In this document: in pieces, positions 54,191 through 63,614 of the stretch
Numbering within the stretch: position 1 is the stretch's first letter
How the letters are laid out: each line of letters starts with the position of its first letter
Assembly (NCBI GenBank): GCA_029959085.1
Contig: JARWIR010000023.1
Location: forward strand, 5,159,860 to 5,223,859
Source: Nemophila menziesii
Taxonomy: Eukaryota; Streptophyta; Magnoliopsida; Boraginales; Hydrophyllaceae
Direction of reading: 5' to 3'
Length of the DNA: 64,000 bases
The notes under the pieces: model-generated
Told to the model about the DNA's origin: nothing
Seen by the model: only the letters and a program-made list of their open reading frames with translations
Database searches by the model: none
Position numbers and translations under genes: made by a program

Positions 54191-55640
54191 AAACATTTGT
54201 CGTCCCGACAAAGCAAAATAAAAACAAAGCCCCTTTTAGGTGAATGCAGAAGGTAGAATCTAGTAAATATTCCCAAAGCACAACTTAAAACAAATCTCAT
54301 ATAGTCTACTCTAGAAATTAATATACACTTATCATGCAAAATCAAACACAAAATAATATCAATCTAAAATTAATTTCACAATGCTAGAAGGTTACGCTCA
54401 TTACTTATCTCAAGATGGTGGCTATAGGGTGTTCCTCGATCTTTACTTGCTTTGAACGCTCCACTTAGAATACTCCCTATTAACTCACTGTGCACTTAGG
54501 AATCACGAGGTCTTTACGGTTTTAGCGTAGGCTGAAGGACGGTATGGTATGTATATTTGGTAAATTTGAAGTGAGCTTTTGGCTCTCTCCTCACTTACCA
54601 TTAACAAACTGTCCAAGAGCTTGAGTTTACACTCGAATACGTTCTCACTCAACCCATTTGACGCGTTTAATTAGCGTCCCTAAATTAACCCAATAAGCAC
54701 TAAGGATGATTCACATAAAAAATTCCACTTTGCCGGTCCGAATATTTATTATTTTCAAATCATTAATTCAATTCCTTTATTTTTGTATAGCCATGACTCC
54801 CTTTTTGATGTTGATATATCATGCTATTTTTCAATAGTTATGCCTTTTCATAACTTGAGCTTGTAGCTTCTTTTCCATTCACTATTACCCCGACAAAGGG
54901 TTACAATATCATAAACCTGTGAATCATCAAAATATATAACCGAGCACAATTGATAAGCTCAAAAATCCCAACCCAATAAATTTCCATAATAGGGGACCCA
55001 CCACCCCAACTCAAGCTCAAGACAGGAAGTCTCAGGATCGTGATTCAAGTGCGGGTCATATGGTCATGCCTAACAATCTAAAAGGATATTGGCTTATAAT
55101 GTTGAGACAAAAGAAAGGCTTAAAGGCTAAAAATTTGGCTAAGAAGGATAAAATTAATTCAGGGATAGACGGCCAAAAAGGATTCAAAGGGCTAACAAAG
55201 AACTACCTCTATCATTTTCCTATCTACACAACTTGCCTCTAGTTCATACCTAAGTGGGTTCTCTACTCATTTAGATCTCACGTTCTACAAACCACCCATT
55301 ATCCTTAAGCACAAGTTTACTTCTTTTGCATTGTTCATTAATTCTTCCTATCAATTATCTCATGTTTGCATGCAATCAAAGTGCGTTTTATACTAACTCC
55401 TGAAGTCAACTATTTTCTATCATGAATTTATAAAAAACATGCTCGATGGGGGCATTTAAAACAATCTACAGTCAAACACAACCCTAAAAAAAATTTCTTT
55501 CTGAAAAGCATGTAAAACACAAAAAAGAAAAATTGGGATGAGGCAACGAACCCCACACTAAACTCAAAAATGAGTTGTGTCCCCACGACTCGAAAAAGAC
55601 TCAATAAAGCAATAAAAATTAAAAACTAAACTACCTAGTG
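54191..55640 (-). other. Gypsy B 3' region conserved with element A
   Basis: Non-coding. From 54572 it is colinear with 5205-6250 of element A, with shared blocks such as CCACTTTGCCGGTCCGAATA and CCCCACGACTCGAAAAAGAC. 54191-54570 has no match in element A. Confidence 0.7.
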
Positions 55641-55651
55641 CCTACCATCAA

Positions 55652-56110
55652 TTAAGAAGAAGAATTAGAACGAGGTACCTGGCCATAAAGATCCATCATA
55701 TCTTCCTCCAAAGAAGAAGAATTATTATCAATATCCAAGTTCAAAGTTACCTTACTCCTTGTTGAATTCATCTTGGCAATTTCCTCCCAAAGTGCTATGA
55801 TTTGCTTTCTTAGATGATCGATTTGTTGTTGAAATTTGATAGCCCATGGGGGTGTGTAAGAATCATTCGGAGAAGAAGAAGAAGAACCTTGATCTTGGAT
55901 TGGTGTCTTTTCTTTAGGCTTTGATGGTACCTTCATCCTAGCTGTGAATTTATTGTGTAGTTGTTGTGCAGGTGCCTTTTCTTGTTGTTTTTCTTCAGTA
56001 GGCTCATCAAGATTGATGGCCTTTTTAATTGTAGAACCAGGCTAATTCTAGTTCTTCCCTAGAGTACAACACTTCCTCTTGTAATCCATAACCTCTGTTC
56101 TGTTTGTCAT
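55652..56110 (-). CDS. Gypsy B small accessory ORF
   Basis: 94 open residues (55652-55936), MKVPSKPKEKTPIQDQGSSS, then FQQQIDHLRKQIIALWEEIA, a short coiled coil. A broken upstream extension (to an ATG at about 56107) carries LDEPTEEKQQEKAPAQ with two stops. It lies downstream of the gag-pro ORF, where Athila-type elements carry an extra ORF. Function unknown. Confidence 0.45.
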
Positions 56111-56485
56111 GGTTGATTTGACCCCAAACTCAAGTTATACCAAGGATAGAATAAAGTTAAGAAAGATTGGTGTCTCTTGAGTTTCTAGCTTGGATTTGAT
56201 GAAGAAAGAAGGTGGTTTCTTGATGAGTCTTGGAAGAATCCTTGAAAGCTTGATGATTTATTGTGTTTAATGGTGTTTTGTGATGAATTTGATGAAGAGG
56301 ATGTGTTTATGGAGGATGGAGGAGAGAATTATTGGTGTTATTGTGTTTGTTGTGGAGGTTTTATCAAGCTTCAAGGTGTTTTTATAAGGTTGGGAGCTGG
56401 AAAATTCGTATGGGAAGGCTAGGGTTTGCTTGTGTTAAGGTAAGAGTTGTATTAGGTAACAATCTCTTCAAAACCGACATAGCTG

Positions 56486-56760
56486 CGGTATACCGGAGAT
56501 ATCGTGCGGTATACCGGACCGTGCATCGAAATCTTTTTTCCTCTTTCGGCAATAAACCCGAGCTTCATACCCGTGTCACGGGTTTTTCCACCTGCGTATA
56601 CCGGAGGTATGGCCCGATATACCGGACCGCGCATTTACAAAAAAAAAATTCTCTCGGCAATAAACCCGAGCTTAATATCCCGTGGCACGGGTTTTCTTCC
56701 TGCGGTATACCGGAGATATCGCGCGGTATACCGGACCTCGCGCAGATTTTTCCCATGTGT
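56486..56760. repeat. Paired CGGTATACCGG boxes in about 108-bp tandem units, Gypsy B
   Basis: Pairs at 56486/56507, 56595/56615 and 56703/56724 with 20-21 bp spacing, repeated at 109 and 108 bp. Each unit carries GGCAATAAACCCGAGCTT and an inner inverted repeat ACCCGTG-CACGGGT. CGGTATACCG is a perfect 10-bp palindrome. Element A has the same unit, and the Copia LTRs have a diverged form. Confidence 0.9.
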
Positions 56761-56955
56761 TCCTTTTCCTAGCACCCCAAACTCAATTCCTGCACCATTA
56801 ACACACTACCTTTCTCATTTTTTTAAAAGTAGACACTAAAACTCAACACTAACTTAAAATTATACACTAGGAATTGAAAACTTAAAGCAATAAACTAATA
56901 TACAAGTAACTGGATTTTGTTTAACGTCGTTAAGCTCGACGGGTTACCTCTCGAA

Positions 56956-58542
56956 TCATTTTTTCACATAACCTCCCCAGCAGTGAGTGAGGTCATCAAT
57001 GTTTGCTACACGGAACTTGCATCCCTTAGATTTTATTACCACCAGTTGATCAGAGATAACCCTTGTGACCTTGAACGGTCCTTGCCAAGAACTCTTAGCT
57101 TTGCGCGCTTTCGGAGGGGGATCAGGCTTCCTCATTGCGACCTCTTCGCCTACACTGAATGCCCTTTTCTTTCTCTTTTTCTTAGGTTCTTTTGGAACCT
57201 TTGTAGAACACACCTTTTCTTTCTTTTTAGCATGGTCAAGGTGTGGATTTCTCTTAGGATATGGAGGATTTATGTTAGGTGGTTTCTTTCTGAGCTCTTT
57301 TTCCTCCATTCCCAAGGTTCCCACAACCTTAGTTGGCTCTTGTTCAATCACATCTATTCGGAAGCACTCCTCCTTGGATTCCGGAAACTTCATTGGTCTG
57401 AACACGTTAAACTTCACTTCCTTGTCTTGGATTCTCATAGTCAATTTTCCATTATCTACGTCAATTATCGTACGCCCCGTGGCTAGGAATGGTCTTCCCA
57501 AAATAATGGGGACATTCCTATCCGCGTCGTAGTCATGTATAACAAAATCAACTGGAAAAATTAACGTACCTGCCTTGACGAGGACATTTTCTACTCTTCC
57601 CTCTGGATGCACGAGGGATCTGTCAGCCATTTGCAAGACCATAGAGGTTGGTCTTGCGTCTCCTATCTTCAACTTTTCAAAAATTGATTTGGGCATAAGA
57701 TTAATACTCGCTCCCAAATCGCATAAAGCCTTTGCTTGCCACTCATGACCAATAGAGATGGGAATAGTAAAACTCTCAGGATCAAGTAACTTCAGTGGTA
57801 ACTTACTCTGACATATCGCACTGCATTCTTCTGGCAAGCCTACCATTTCATTCTCAAGATATCGGCGTTTGTTCGTGAGAGCTCTTTTCGGGAATTTCAA
57901 ATATTTTGGTACCCCCTTGATAGCCTCTAAGAAAGGTATATTAATATTGAGCTTACTCACCATGTTCATGAATCTTTCATATTCATCCGTATCTCCTTTC
58001 TTCTGAACTCTGGAAGGGAATGGTGGAGGAGGACGGGTTTCTATAATATCTTTCTTCTTTGTCTTCTCCACTTCTACCACTTCTGGTTCTTCTTTTTCTT
58101 TCACCTCCCCTAACGGTTTTTCTTTTCTAGTTACCTCCTTTTCTTTCATAACCGGGAAAGGTGGTGGTGGAAGCTTCTTCCCACTTCTGAGTGTGATCGC
58201 GTTACAACTTTCAAATTGCTTAGGGACCTCCGTATCACTTGGAAGTTGGCATTGACCTCGAACATTCAAACTATTGGCGATCTTTGATATTTGAGTCCCT
58301 AAGACTTTTAACGAAGCAGAATGTGAGTTTAATGTTTCTTCCATCCGATTTTCTCTCGTGTGGGTTTCATCCATGAATCGAGATAGCTGGTTTTCAATTT
58401 TCTCTAACCTCTTATCCGCATGGGATATGTATTGCGTCAAAGTAAGTTCTAACTCACTTGCGGTAGTTGCGCCTTCTTGAGGTCGAGAGGGAAGTGCCTT
58501 TTGAGGTAATGTGTCGGCATAAGCATCTTGATCGGCTCTAGG
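56956..58542 (-). CDS. Gypsy B Gag C-terminus, protease and integrase-like tail
   Basis: In the same frame as gag, following one TAA (58543-58545). Order: coiled-coil-like HADKRLEKIENQLSRFMDE; QLPSDTEVP, SGKKLPPPP and TRPPPPFPSRVQ blocks; aspartic protease with ALCDLGASINLMPKSIFEKL (DxGA), MVLQMADRS and IILGRPFLATGRTIIDVDNG. It then moves directly to a Lys-rich linker and an integrase C-terminal-like tail, FSVGEEVAMRKP and KSSWQGPFKVTRV. About 1000 or more residues of RT, RNase H and integrase core expected between are missing. The stop codon could be read through or could be a late mutation. Confidence 0.85.
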   Translation of the reverse strand, partial: PRADQDAYADTLPQKALPSRPQEGATTASELELTLTQYISHADKRLEKIENQLSRFMDETHTRENRMEETLNSHSASLKVLGTQISKIANSLNVRGQCQLPSDTEVPKQFESCNAITLRSGKKLPPPPFPVMKEKEVTRKEKPLGEVKEKEEPEVVEVEKTKKKDIIETRPPPPFPSRVQKKGDTDEYERFMNMVSKLNINIPFLEAIKGVPKYLKFPKRALTNKRRYLENEMVGLPEECSAICQSKLPLKLLDPESFTIPISIGHEWQAKALCDLGASINLMPKSIFEKLKIGDARPTSMVLQMADRSLVHPEGRVENVLVKAGTLIFPVDFVIHDYDADRNVPIILGRPFLATGRTIIDVDNGKLTMRIQDKEVKFNVFRPMKFPESKEECFRIDVIEQEPTKVVGTLGMEEKELRKKPPNINPPYPKRNPHLDHAKKKEKVCSTKVPKEPKKKRKKRAFSVGEEVAMRKPDPPPKARKAKSSWQGPFKVTRVISDQLVVIKSKGCKFRVANIDDLTHCWGGYVKK

Positions 58543-59844
58543 TTAATTCTGTGATTTAAACTGGTAATTGTTACCTTGAGGCCTTTGTTGATATGTTCCA
58601 GGATTGGCTGCCCCATGTGTTTTCGAATACTGAAAGCCTGGAGGATTTCTGTTTTGATTTCCATACCCTTGACCACCCGAATAGTTACCTCGCTGATTAA
58701 CGAAATAAACGGATTCCGGGTTGTTGGCACATTCTTCCCAACTATGATCATCTCCTCCACAACTAGAACATAATTCTGGTTCATTAACAACGTTTACCAT
58801 AGCTTTATTCGACATAGATAATTGTTTCAACTTGTTCTCAAGTGCGGCAATCTTAGCATTCAAAGCAGTTTCTGTATCCAAATTCAAAGTACCTCTTTCA
58901 GAAGCTCTAACCGATGATTTCGAGGATTGCCAACTCATTTCATTCTTCACAATTCGGTCCATGATAATAAGAGCTTGATCAGTTGTGACCATCATGAGAC
59001 CACCTTGGCACATAGTATCGATTTTGTCTTTCACAGCATCACCTAAACTTCGATAAAATATTCCAATCTGTAATTCAAGAGAGTACCCGTGTAATGGGCA
59101 CTTGCGTAATAATGATTGAAAACGAGTACATGCGGCACCTACAGTTTCTCCTGGCTCTTGGCGAAAACTAACAATATCTAATTGCCCACTAAGTCGAACA
59201 CTTTGAGGATAGTACCTATCGAAAAATACTGTCTGAAGTTGATCCCAAGTCACAATCGCGTTGTGTGGCTGTTGGTCATACCACTCACTCGCTTCTCCGG
59301 TGAGGAAGAATGGAAACATATGAAAGTACATTTGTTCTTGGGTTACTCCAGGGGTGACATATGCATCACAGATTTGCATAAATTTGTACATAGCACGAAT
59401 AGGATCTTCACGGGCTGCACCACTATACTGTCCAACGGTTGTAAACTGATTAATCATCCCCGCGTCTGGTCTGAATCGAATTCCTTGAATTACGGGAGGA
59501 CGGAGTCCTAGTGGTTGTATACGAAAAGTTCCATGGTTGTTCGGTTGGAAGATCTGCGGTCCATAATCTTGAGGTACTCCACCATTATTGTTGACTTGTT
59601 TTTGATTTCCAGGAGGAACTGGTAATTGGACTCCTACCGGTGGAACTGGTAACCCTGGTGGAGCTGGTAGTCCTGGTGGGGCTAGTGGAAGACCGTTTTC
59701 ATCCAACTGAATCACGGGATCTTGAGCATTCTCTTCTGCCATTGCTTTTTCTAACCTTGCTTGTTCTCTTGCTTCTTTATCTCTTTTGTTTTTCTCTCGA
59801 ACTAGGCTTTCGGGATTATCAAGGATCACGATATCTCCAAGCAT
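58543..59844 (-). CDS. Gypsy B Gag, capsid part
   Basis: I choose ATG 59844 (MLGDIVILDNPESLVREKNK). A longer open frame to 59880 has only non-ATG starts. Features: basic coiled coil; Pro-rich block (LPAPPGLPVPPVG); retrotransposon Gag domain GAAREDPIRAMYKFMQICDA, FPFFLTGEASEWYDQQPHNA, TWDQLQTVFFDRYYPQ and FRQEPGETVGAACTRFQSLL; a second coiled coil (AKIAALENKLKQLSMSNKAM) and CSSCGGDDHSWEEC in place of a standard knuckle. Gag forms the particle. It stops at TAA 58543-58545, beyond which the same frame stays open into the protease. Confidence 0.93.
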   Translation of the reverse strand: MLGDIVILDNPESLVREKNKRDKEAREQARLEKAMAEENAQDPVIQLDENGLPLAPPGLPAPPGLPVPPVGVQLPVPPGNQKQVNNNGGVPQDYGPQIFQPNNHGTFRIQPLGLRPPVIQGIRFRPDAGMINQFTTVGQYSGAAREDPIRAMYKFMQICDAYVTPGVTQEQMYFHMFPFFLTGEASEWYDQQPHNAIVTWDQLQTVFFDRYYPQSVRLSGQLDIVSFRQEPGETVGAACTRFQSLLRKCPLHGYSLELQIGIFYRSLGDAVKDKIDTMCQGGLMMVTTDQALIIMDRIVKNEMSWQSSKSSVRASERGTLNLDTETALNAKIAALENKLKQLSMSNKAMVNVVNEPELCSSCGGDDHSWEECANNPESVYFVNQRGNYSGGQGYGNQNRNPPGFQYSKTHGAANPGTYQQRPQGNNYQFKSQN

Positions 59845-59973
59845 GTACCAAAACCTGTAAATCTGAGAAAGCAAGAACAACCTAAAGCGTAAAACTGAAA
59901 AATAAAAATAAAACTAAACTAAAAACTAGCAACTAAAACACTTACGGCTAACACCGTGGTCACACGCTACCGC

Positions 59974-59990
59974 CCCCGGCAGCGGCGCCA
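59974..59990 (-). other. Gypsy B primer-binding site, tRNA-Asp
   Basis: CCCCGGCAGCGGCGCCA on the plus strand equals the 3' end of the tRNA-Asp copy at 10045-10061 including CCA. It is separated from the LTR by the spacer AAAACT (59991-59996). Confidence 0.93.
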
Positions 59991-59996
59991 AAAACT

Positions 59997-61795
59997 TGGT
60001 GTCTCCTAGTGTATTCTAAATAAACACACCTAAAAAGGCAAGACACGTACTGCAAGTGTACGGGTCGTCCAAGTAATATCCGGTAAACGGGATTTCGATC
60101 TCAGGGACGGATTAGGTATGATTAAAGTGTTATGCAATAAATGGAAATAGTTGCTTGAATGAAAATTAAAAGTAAAGAAATAAATTTTTATTTTGTTTTT
60201 GTTTAAAGGACTAAAGTGCAGATAAAGTAAATATTAAACTAAAATTAAAACTAATGCAAGAAAATAAATATGAAGAGACGAAAAGATGAGAGAGTAGTAC
60301 TTGAGTCACGCTAGGTTTTACCAAAATAAACTTAATCAATGCTTCTTCTAAGGGACAAATAAGTAACAAGTAATAGTCGGGATTCTAGATTCTCCTAACC
60401 CCCGTCAGGGTGGACTTCGGAGCTATTCTCAGGTGTTACAAGCCCCGCCAGGGCGATCATAATCCACCTTCGAATGTCAGGTTCTCTACCCAATTGTTTA
60501 TAAGATTAACTAAGTCCGTCAGGATCAATAATTTCTATCTTACGTTTATTATCTATGTCAGTAATTAAACCCCCCGTCAAGATGATCACTTCCCCACCAA
60601 AGTGAATAGCCTAATTACTCAAACCTATGTCTAATTGATCAGATTAAAAATAGTGAAATTAACTTACAATAACAAACAATACTAAATTACTCAATTTAAA
60701 TTAAATTATAAAAATCCCAAATCAGAAAACATCAATTAAATAAATTAAGGTTCAACCCTTACAGCGATTCTCAAGCACTTAAGAAGTTTAGCTCATAATG
60801 GAAAATAAAACTAAAGCAATGAAATTAAAAGACATAATGTTTTACAGAAAGAAAATAAATAAACCTAATGAAGAGGTTGGGTTTGGCTTGAATTGGAGAT
60901 ATAGACAGTCTCCAGCTCCTAGCTTTCTTCCTTCCTGCTTGCTCTGACTTGAATCCTTAAGCCTCTTTTATATTTATATGAAGTGTCTGTTAAAGAGGAG
61001 GCTAAAGGGTGTATTTATAGGTGTTAGGAACCTCTAGGTCGAATTTACTTGGAGTGGAAGACAAGTCAAGAACTCTTTAATTCGTAACCCTAAAATCTAG
61101 GAAAGGTAAGATTCTGCTGCTGATTTGATTTGGTCATATCTTTTTCAATACTTATCCGTTTGAGGAGTTCCAATATATGAAACTGCTTGTCTTGGAAAGA
61201 GCTTTCTATTGGAGCAGACCACTCGTCCAGATTCCTAGCCAATCGCAAGTTATGGACTGATCTTTAAAACGTGGCTGGAATTTCATATTCATAAGGCAGC
61301 TTTATCTTTTCCTTCTTTGCATATATCCTTCCTAAATCTTCTTATTTCCATGTAAATCCTTTTCTTTTCCTTTTCTAACTCGACTTGGTCTCTAAGAAAT
61401 TACCATTTATCTTTTAAAGCTTCACATTAAATAAATAATTAAACCGCATATGCTTAAAAAGAATAAATCAACAATTCAAGAAATAGAAATAGGAAAGTGC
61501 ACTCTAATAATAGAAACTCGAGTAAAAACATTTCCTAACACTCTAAAATACACTAAGACTTTATTCTCACTTCTCCTCCTTGGATTGGTCTTTCATGAAA
61601 TTCAAGAACCTATTTAACTTTGCACTAAAATAGTCAAATTTACGCACAAAAGCTCAGAAAATGTAAATAGTTAAATTCCAAGGGGGAAAAGTGTAATATG
61701 ACAAATTGTGCATAAAAGTCTAGCTAATAAGTCAATTATTCACCTAAAATGATGTCTCCAGAGGGCTAATATTTAGAACAAATAGGGAGACATCA
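59997..61795 (-). repeat. Gypsy B 5' LTR
   Basis: 1799 bp, with the same termini, CCGTCAGG-type repeats and 46-nt module (61750-61795) as the 3' LTR. Confidence 0.97.
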
Positions 61796-61800
61796 GTAAG

Positions 61801-62159
61801 CCATATAATCTTAGCCACACAATGGTATGTGTGACCACATTGTTAGCTTGATATTCCCTCAAAGCTACTTGTTTCCTCTTGATAGTCCATGGCCTTTTGC
61901 TCCAAACTATCTCTTTATCCTCTTCATTTTCGAACTTGAAAACGAGCTCATTATGAGCTAGATTTTCACTTTGGATCTTACCCTTAATACCCCAATGTTT
62001 TTGGATATGATTTCTCATGAAACCAAAGTTCATGATGTCTTTGTTGAGTACCTTAGCAAGAAGCCTTGGTTTTTCTATTTCTTTGTAGTAGTTAGTACTT
62101 TTGGTTGATAGTGTAACTCCATTTTTTGCTGCTAGGTGAGTAGTAGCATATATATTCAT
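61801..62159 (-). pseudogene. LINE (39073-62460) ORF1, N-terminal part
   Basis: ATG at 62159 (MNIYATTHLAAKNGVTLSTK). The DUF4283 block includes ELVFKFENEEDKEIVWSKRP and TIKRKQVALREYQANNVVTH, ending at TIVWLRLYGL where Gypsy B is inserted. Across the insertion (skipping one GTAAG) the frame continues into 52372 without interruption. It is similar to the ORF1 block at 33080. Confidence 0.85.
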
Positions 62160-62483
62160 TTTGCAGGTATAAATGCCAATGATTGAAGAGTCTTGAAGAC
62201 TTTAAGGTGGAGCAATAAATGAAGCTGAAAAGAGGTGGTTAAGAAGTTACTGGGAGGTTGCAAAGAGACGTTTGAAAAGTGTGTATTTTTTTAAAAGTGG
62301 TGGATATTGGATGAAAAAACAGTAGAAGGTATCAAGGTAGAGAGTTGAAAACATTCACTGAAGAGATTGATATGTAAGTGTACGTATGTTTGAAAACTGG
62401 ATTTTTAGTGTTTGAGTAAGAAGTTTTTTGAAAAAAAGAGGAAAGAGTTATTTGGGAGAAAAAATATTTTTTTTTAAATCCTT
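62160..62483. other. LINE 5' leader and flank
   Basis: A-rich and G-rich leader upstream of the ORF1 ATG on the minus strand. The exact 5' end of the LINE and its target duplication could not be fixed. No gene. Confidence 0.4.
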
Positions 62484-62557
62484 TACCTTTTTTTTTGCAT
62501 ACATGAGAGGCTTAAATAGTCGTTAAGAAAAAGAGATTACAAATAGAACATACGTTC

Positions 62558-63111
62558 TTAATGAGATTCCAGCACAACCCTAGCAGTTGCGCATTCATTT
62601 CTATCTCTAGTTATTAAATTCCAAATAACATCAGGAGAATCCATAAAGTCCAAGGGTTGAGATTGTAGCTTCGCTCCCTCCTTTGCTAACTTATCCGCGC
62701 AAAGGTTTTCTTCTCTAAAGATATGACTCAGTTCTAACCTCGGATGACTTCTCAATATAGAGCGACATTCTCTTATGACTGAAACATAGGGACTTCCTAA
62801 ACTCCCACCGCCCTTCACTAGCGCATGGAGCTTCCCCGAGTCCCCCTCAATGTGAGTCCTTGAACTCCCACCGCCTTCACTACCGCATGGAGCTCCTTCG
62901 AATCTGTTTCAATGCACAACTCTTTATATCCCTTATTAATGGCCCACTTTAGCCCAAAATGTAATGCAAATATCTCGGACACGAGTGGTGAATCAACTAG
63001 GCACGGGCCAATAAAGCCAGCGATGCATGACCCGTACTTATCTCGGACTAAACCTCCTATCCCAGCCAATCTTTTATCAGAAGAAAAGTTTCCATCAATG
63101 TTAAGTTTCAA
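62558..63111 (-). pseudogene. RNase H of the truncated LINE
   Basis: MKLNIDGNFSSDKRLAGIGG, LVSEIFALHFGLKWAINKGY and ELCIETDSKELHAVVKAV carry the first acidic sites. After a frame change at about 62818 come LELSHIFREENLCADKLAKE and GAKLQSQ. The break coincides with a tandem duplication of about 62 bp (62791-62852 and 62853-62914), which repeats the GSSMR/GSL region. RVT_3-type RNase H. Confidence 0.8.
62791..62914. repeat. Tandem duplication of about 62 bp inside RNase H
   Basis: Both copies contain ACTCCCACCGCC(C)TTCACTA and CGCATGGAGCT. They differ at several sites (AGCGC versus ACCGC, CCCCGAGTCCCCC versus CTTCGAATCTGTT), so the duplication is old. It disrupts the reading frame. Confidence 0.75.
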
Positions 63112-63364
63112 ACCTTCGAGTGGTTTAACCCATTTAACTATGATATTCTTGGCTAACTTATCTAAACCCCCGTCTTACTTTTTCCCCAGACTAGGATGAA
63201 GTTACTAGCTAGCGAAAGTATATCTCTTTTAAGTTCAAGCTTACGAGGTAGATTATTTATTATTTATGTACATATACCTTAGGTTTTATTAAATAAAGAC
63301 CCCATTTTTTATATTATTTTTGTCGAAACAATTGATAGCATCAACTTCTACGTGGGAGAAGTCA

Positions 63365-63411
63365 ACCCACCATTAATGACAAAAAAAAAAAAAAAACCCA
63401 CCATTAATAAC
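63365..63411. repeat. A-run flanked by 13-bp direct repeats
   Basis: ACCCACCATTAATGAC, about 16 A residues, then ACCCACCATTAATAAC. The arrangement is a target duplication around nothing but a poly(A) run, as expected for an extremely truncated retroposition. Confidence 0.6.
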
Positions 63412-63426
63412 ATCATAAACTATATG

Positions 63427-63614
63427 GGGTTCCAATCCAAATCATACTATTATTACACGCATAACATAATATATGTACGTTATTAAATTAATATCACTTA
63501 ATTTGGAAAAAAAAAAGTTCCACCTAACTACTTAACCATACTCTTCTTTGAGAAATGCAAACAACACCCAACACTTTTCATATTGAAATTCGAATCTCGT
63601 TAACTGATCTAGCT
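63427..63614 (+). repeat. Segmental duplication upstream of SDR copy 2
   Basis: Matches 12795-12904 plus 14425-14502. It lacks the retroposon 12920-14409 present in copy 1, so the retroposon arrived after the duplication. Confidence 0.8.

Larger units (their letters stand above)
52378..61795 (-). mobile_element. Gypsy element B, pol-less, TSD GTAAG
   Basis: 9418 bp with LTRs 59997-61795 (5') and 52378-54177 (3'), PBS, gag, a protease-plus-integrase-tail ORF, a long 3' region and PPT, bounded by GTAAG (52373-52377 and 61796-61800). Gag and PR resemble the Athila/Tat side of Gypsy. Reverse transcriptase, RNase H and the integrase core are absent, so it must have been mobilised by enzymes from a relative. 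LTRs differ at about 35 of 1800 positions by eye. Confidence 0.95.
39073..62460 (-). mobile_element. L1-type LINE, about 6.3 kb, split by Copia and Gypsy B
   Basis: The 3' end is a T-run (A tail) at 39073-39082; the 5' end is near 62160-62460. ORF1 begins at 62159 and is interrupted by Gypsy B (52378-61795). ORF2 runs from 50644 and is interrupted by Copia (40109-47722). If each insert plus one TSD copy is skipped, coding sense continues without loss on both sides, proving both were insertions into this LINE. Multiple shifts and stops exist elsewhere. I could not find the LINE's own target duplication. Confidence 0.85.
62484..63180 (-). mobile_element. 5'-truncated LINE 3' fragment
   Basis: A T-run (A tail) at about 62484-62493 followed by a 3' UTR and an RNase H. 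Everything upstream of the RNase H is absent beyond about 63180, the usual result of incomplete target-primed reverse transcription. It is not the same copy as LINE 39073-62460, which has its own RNase H at 39258. Confidence 0.7.
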
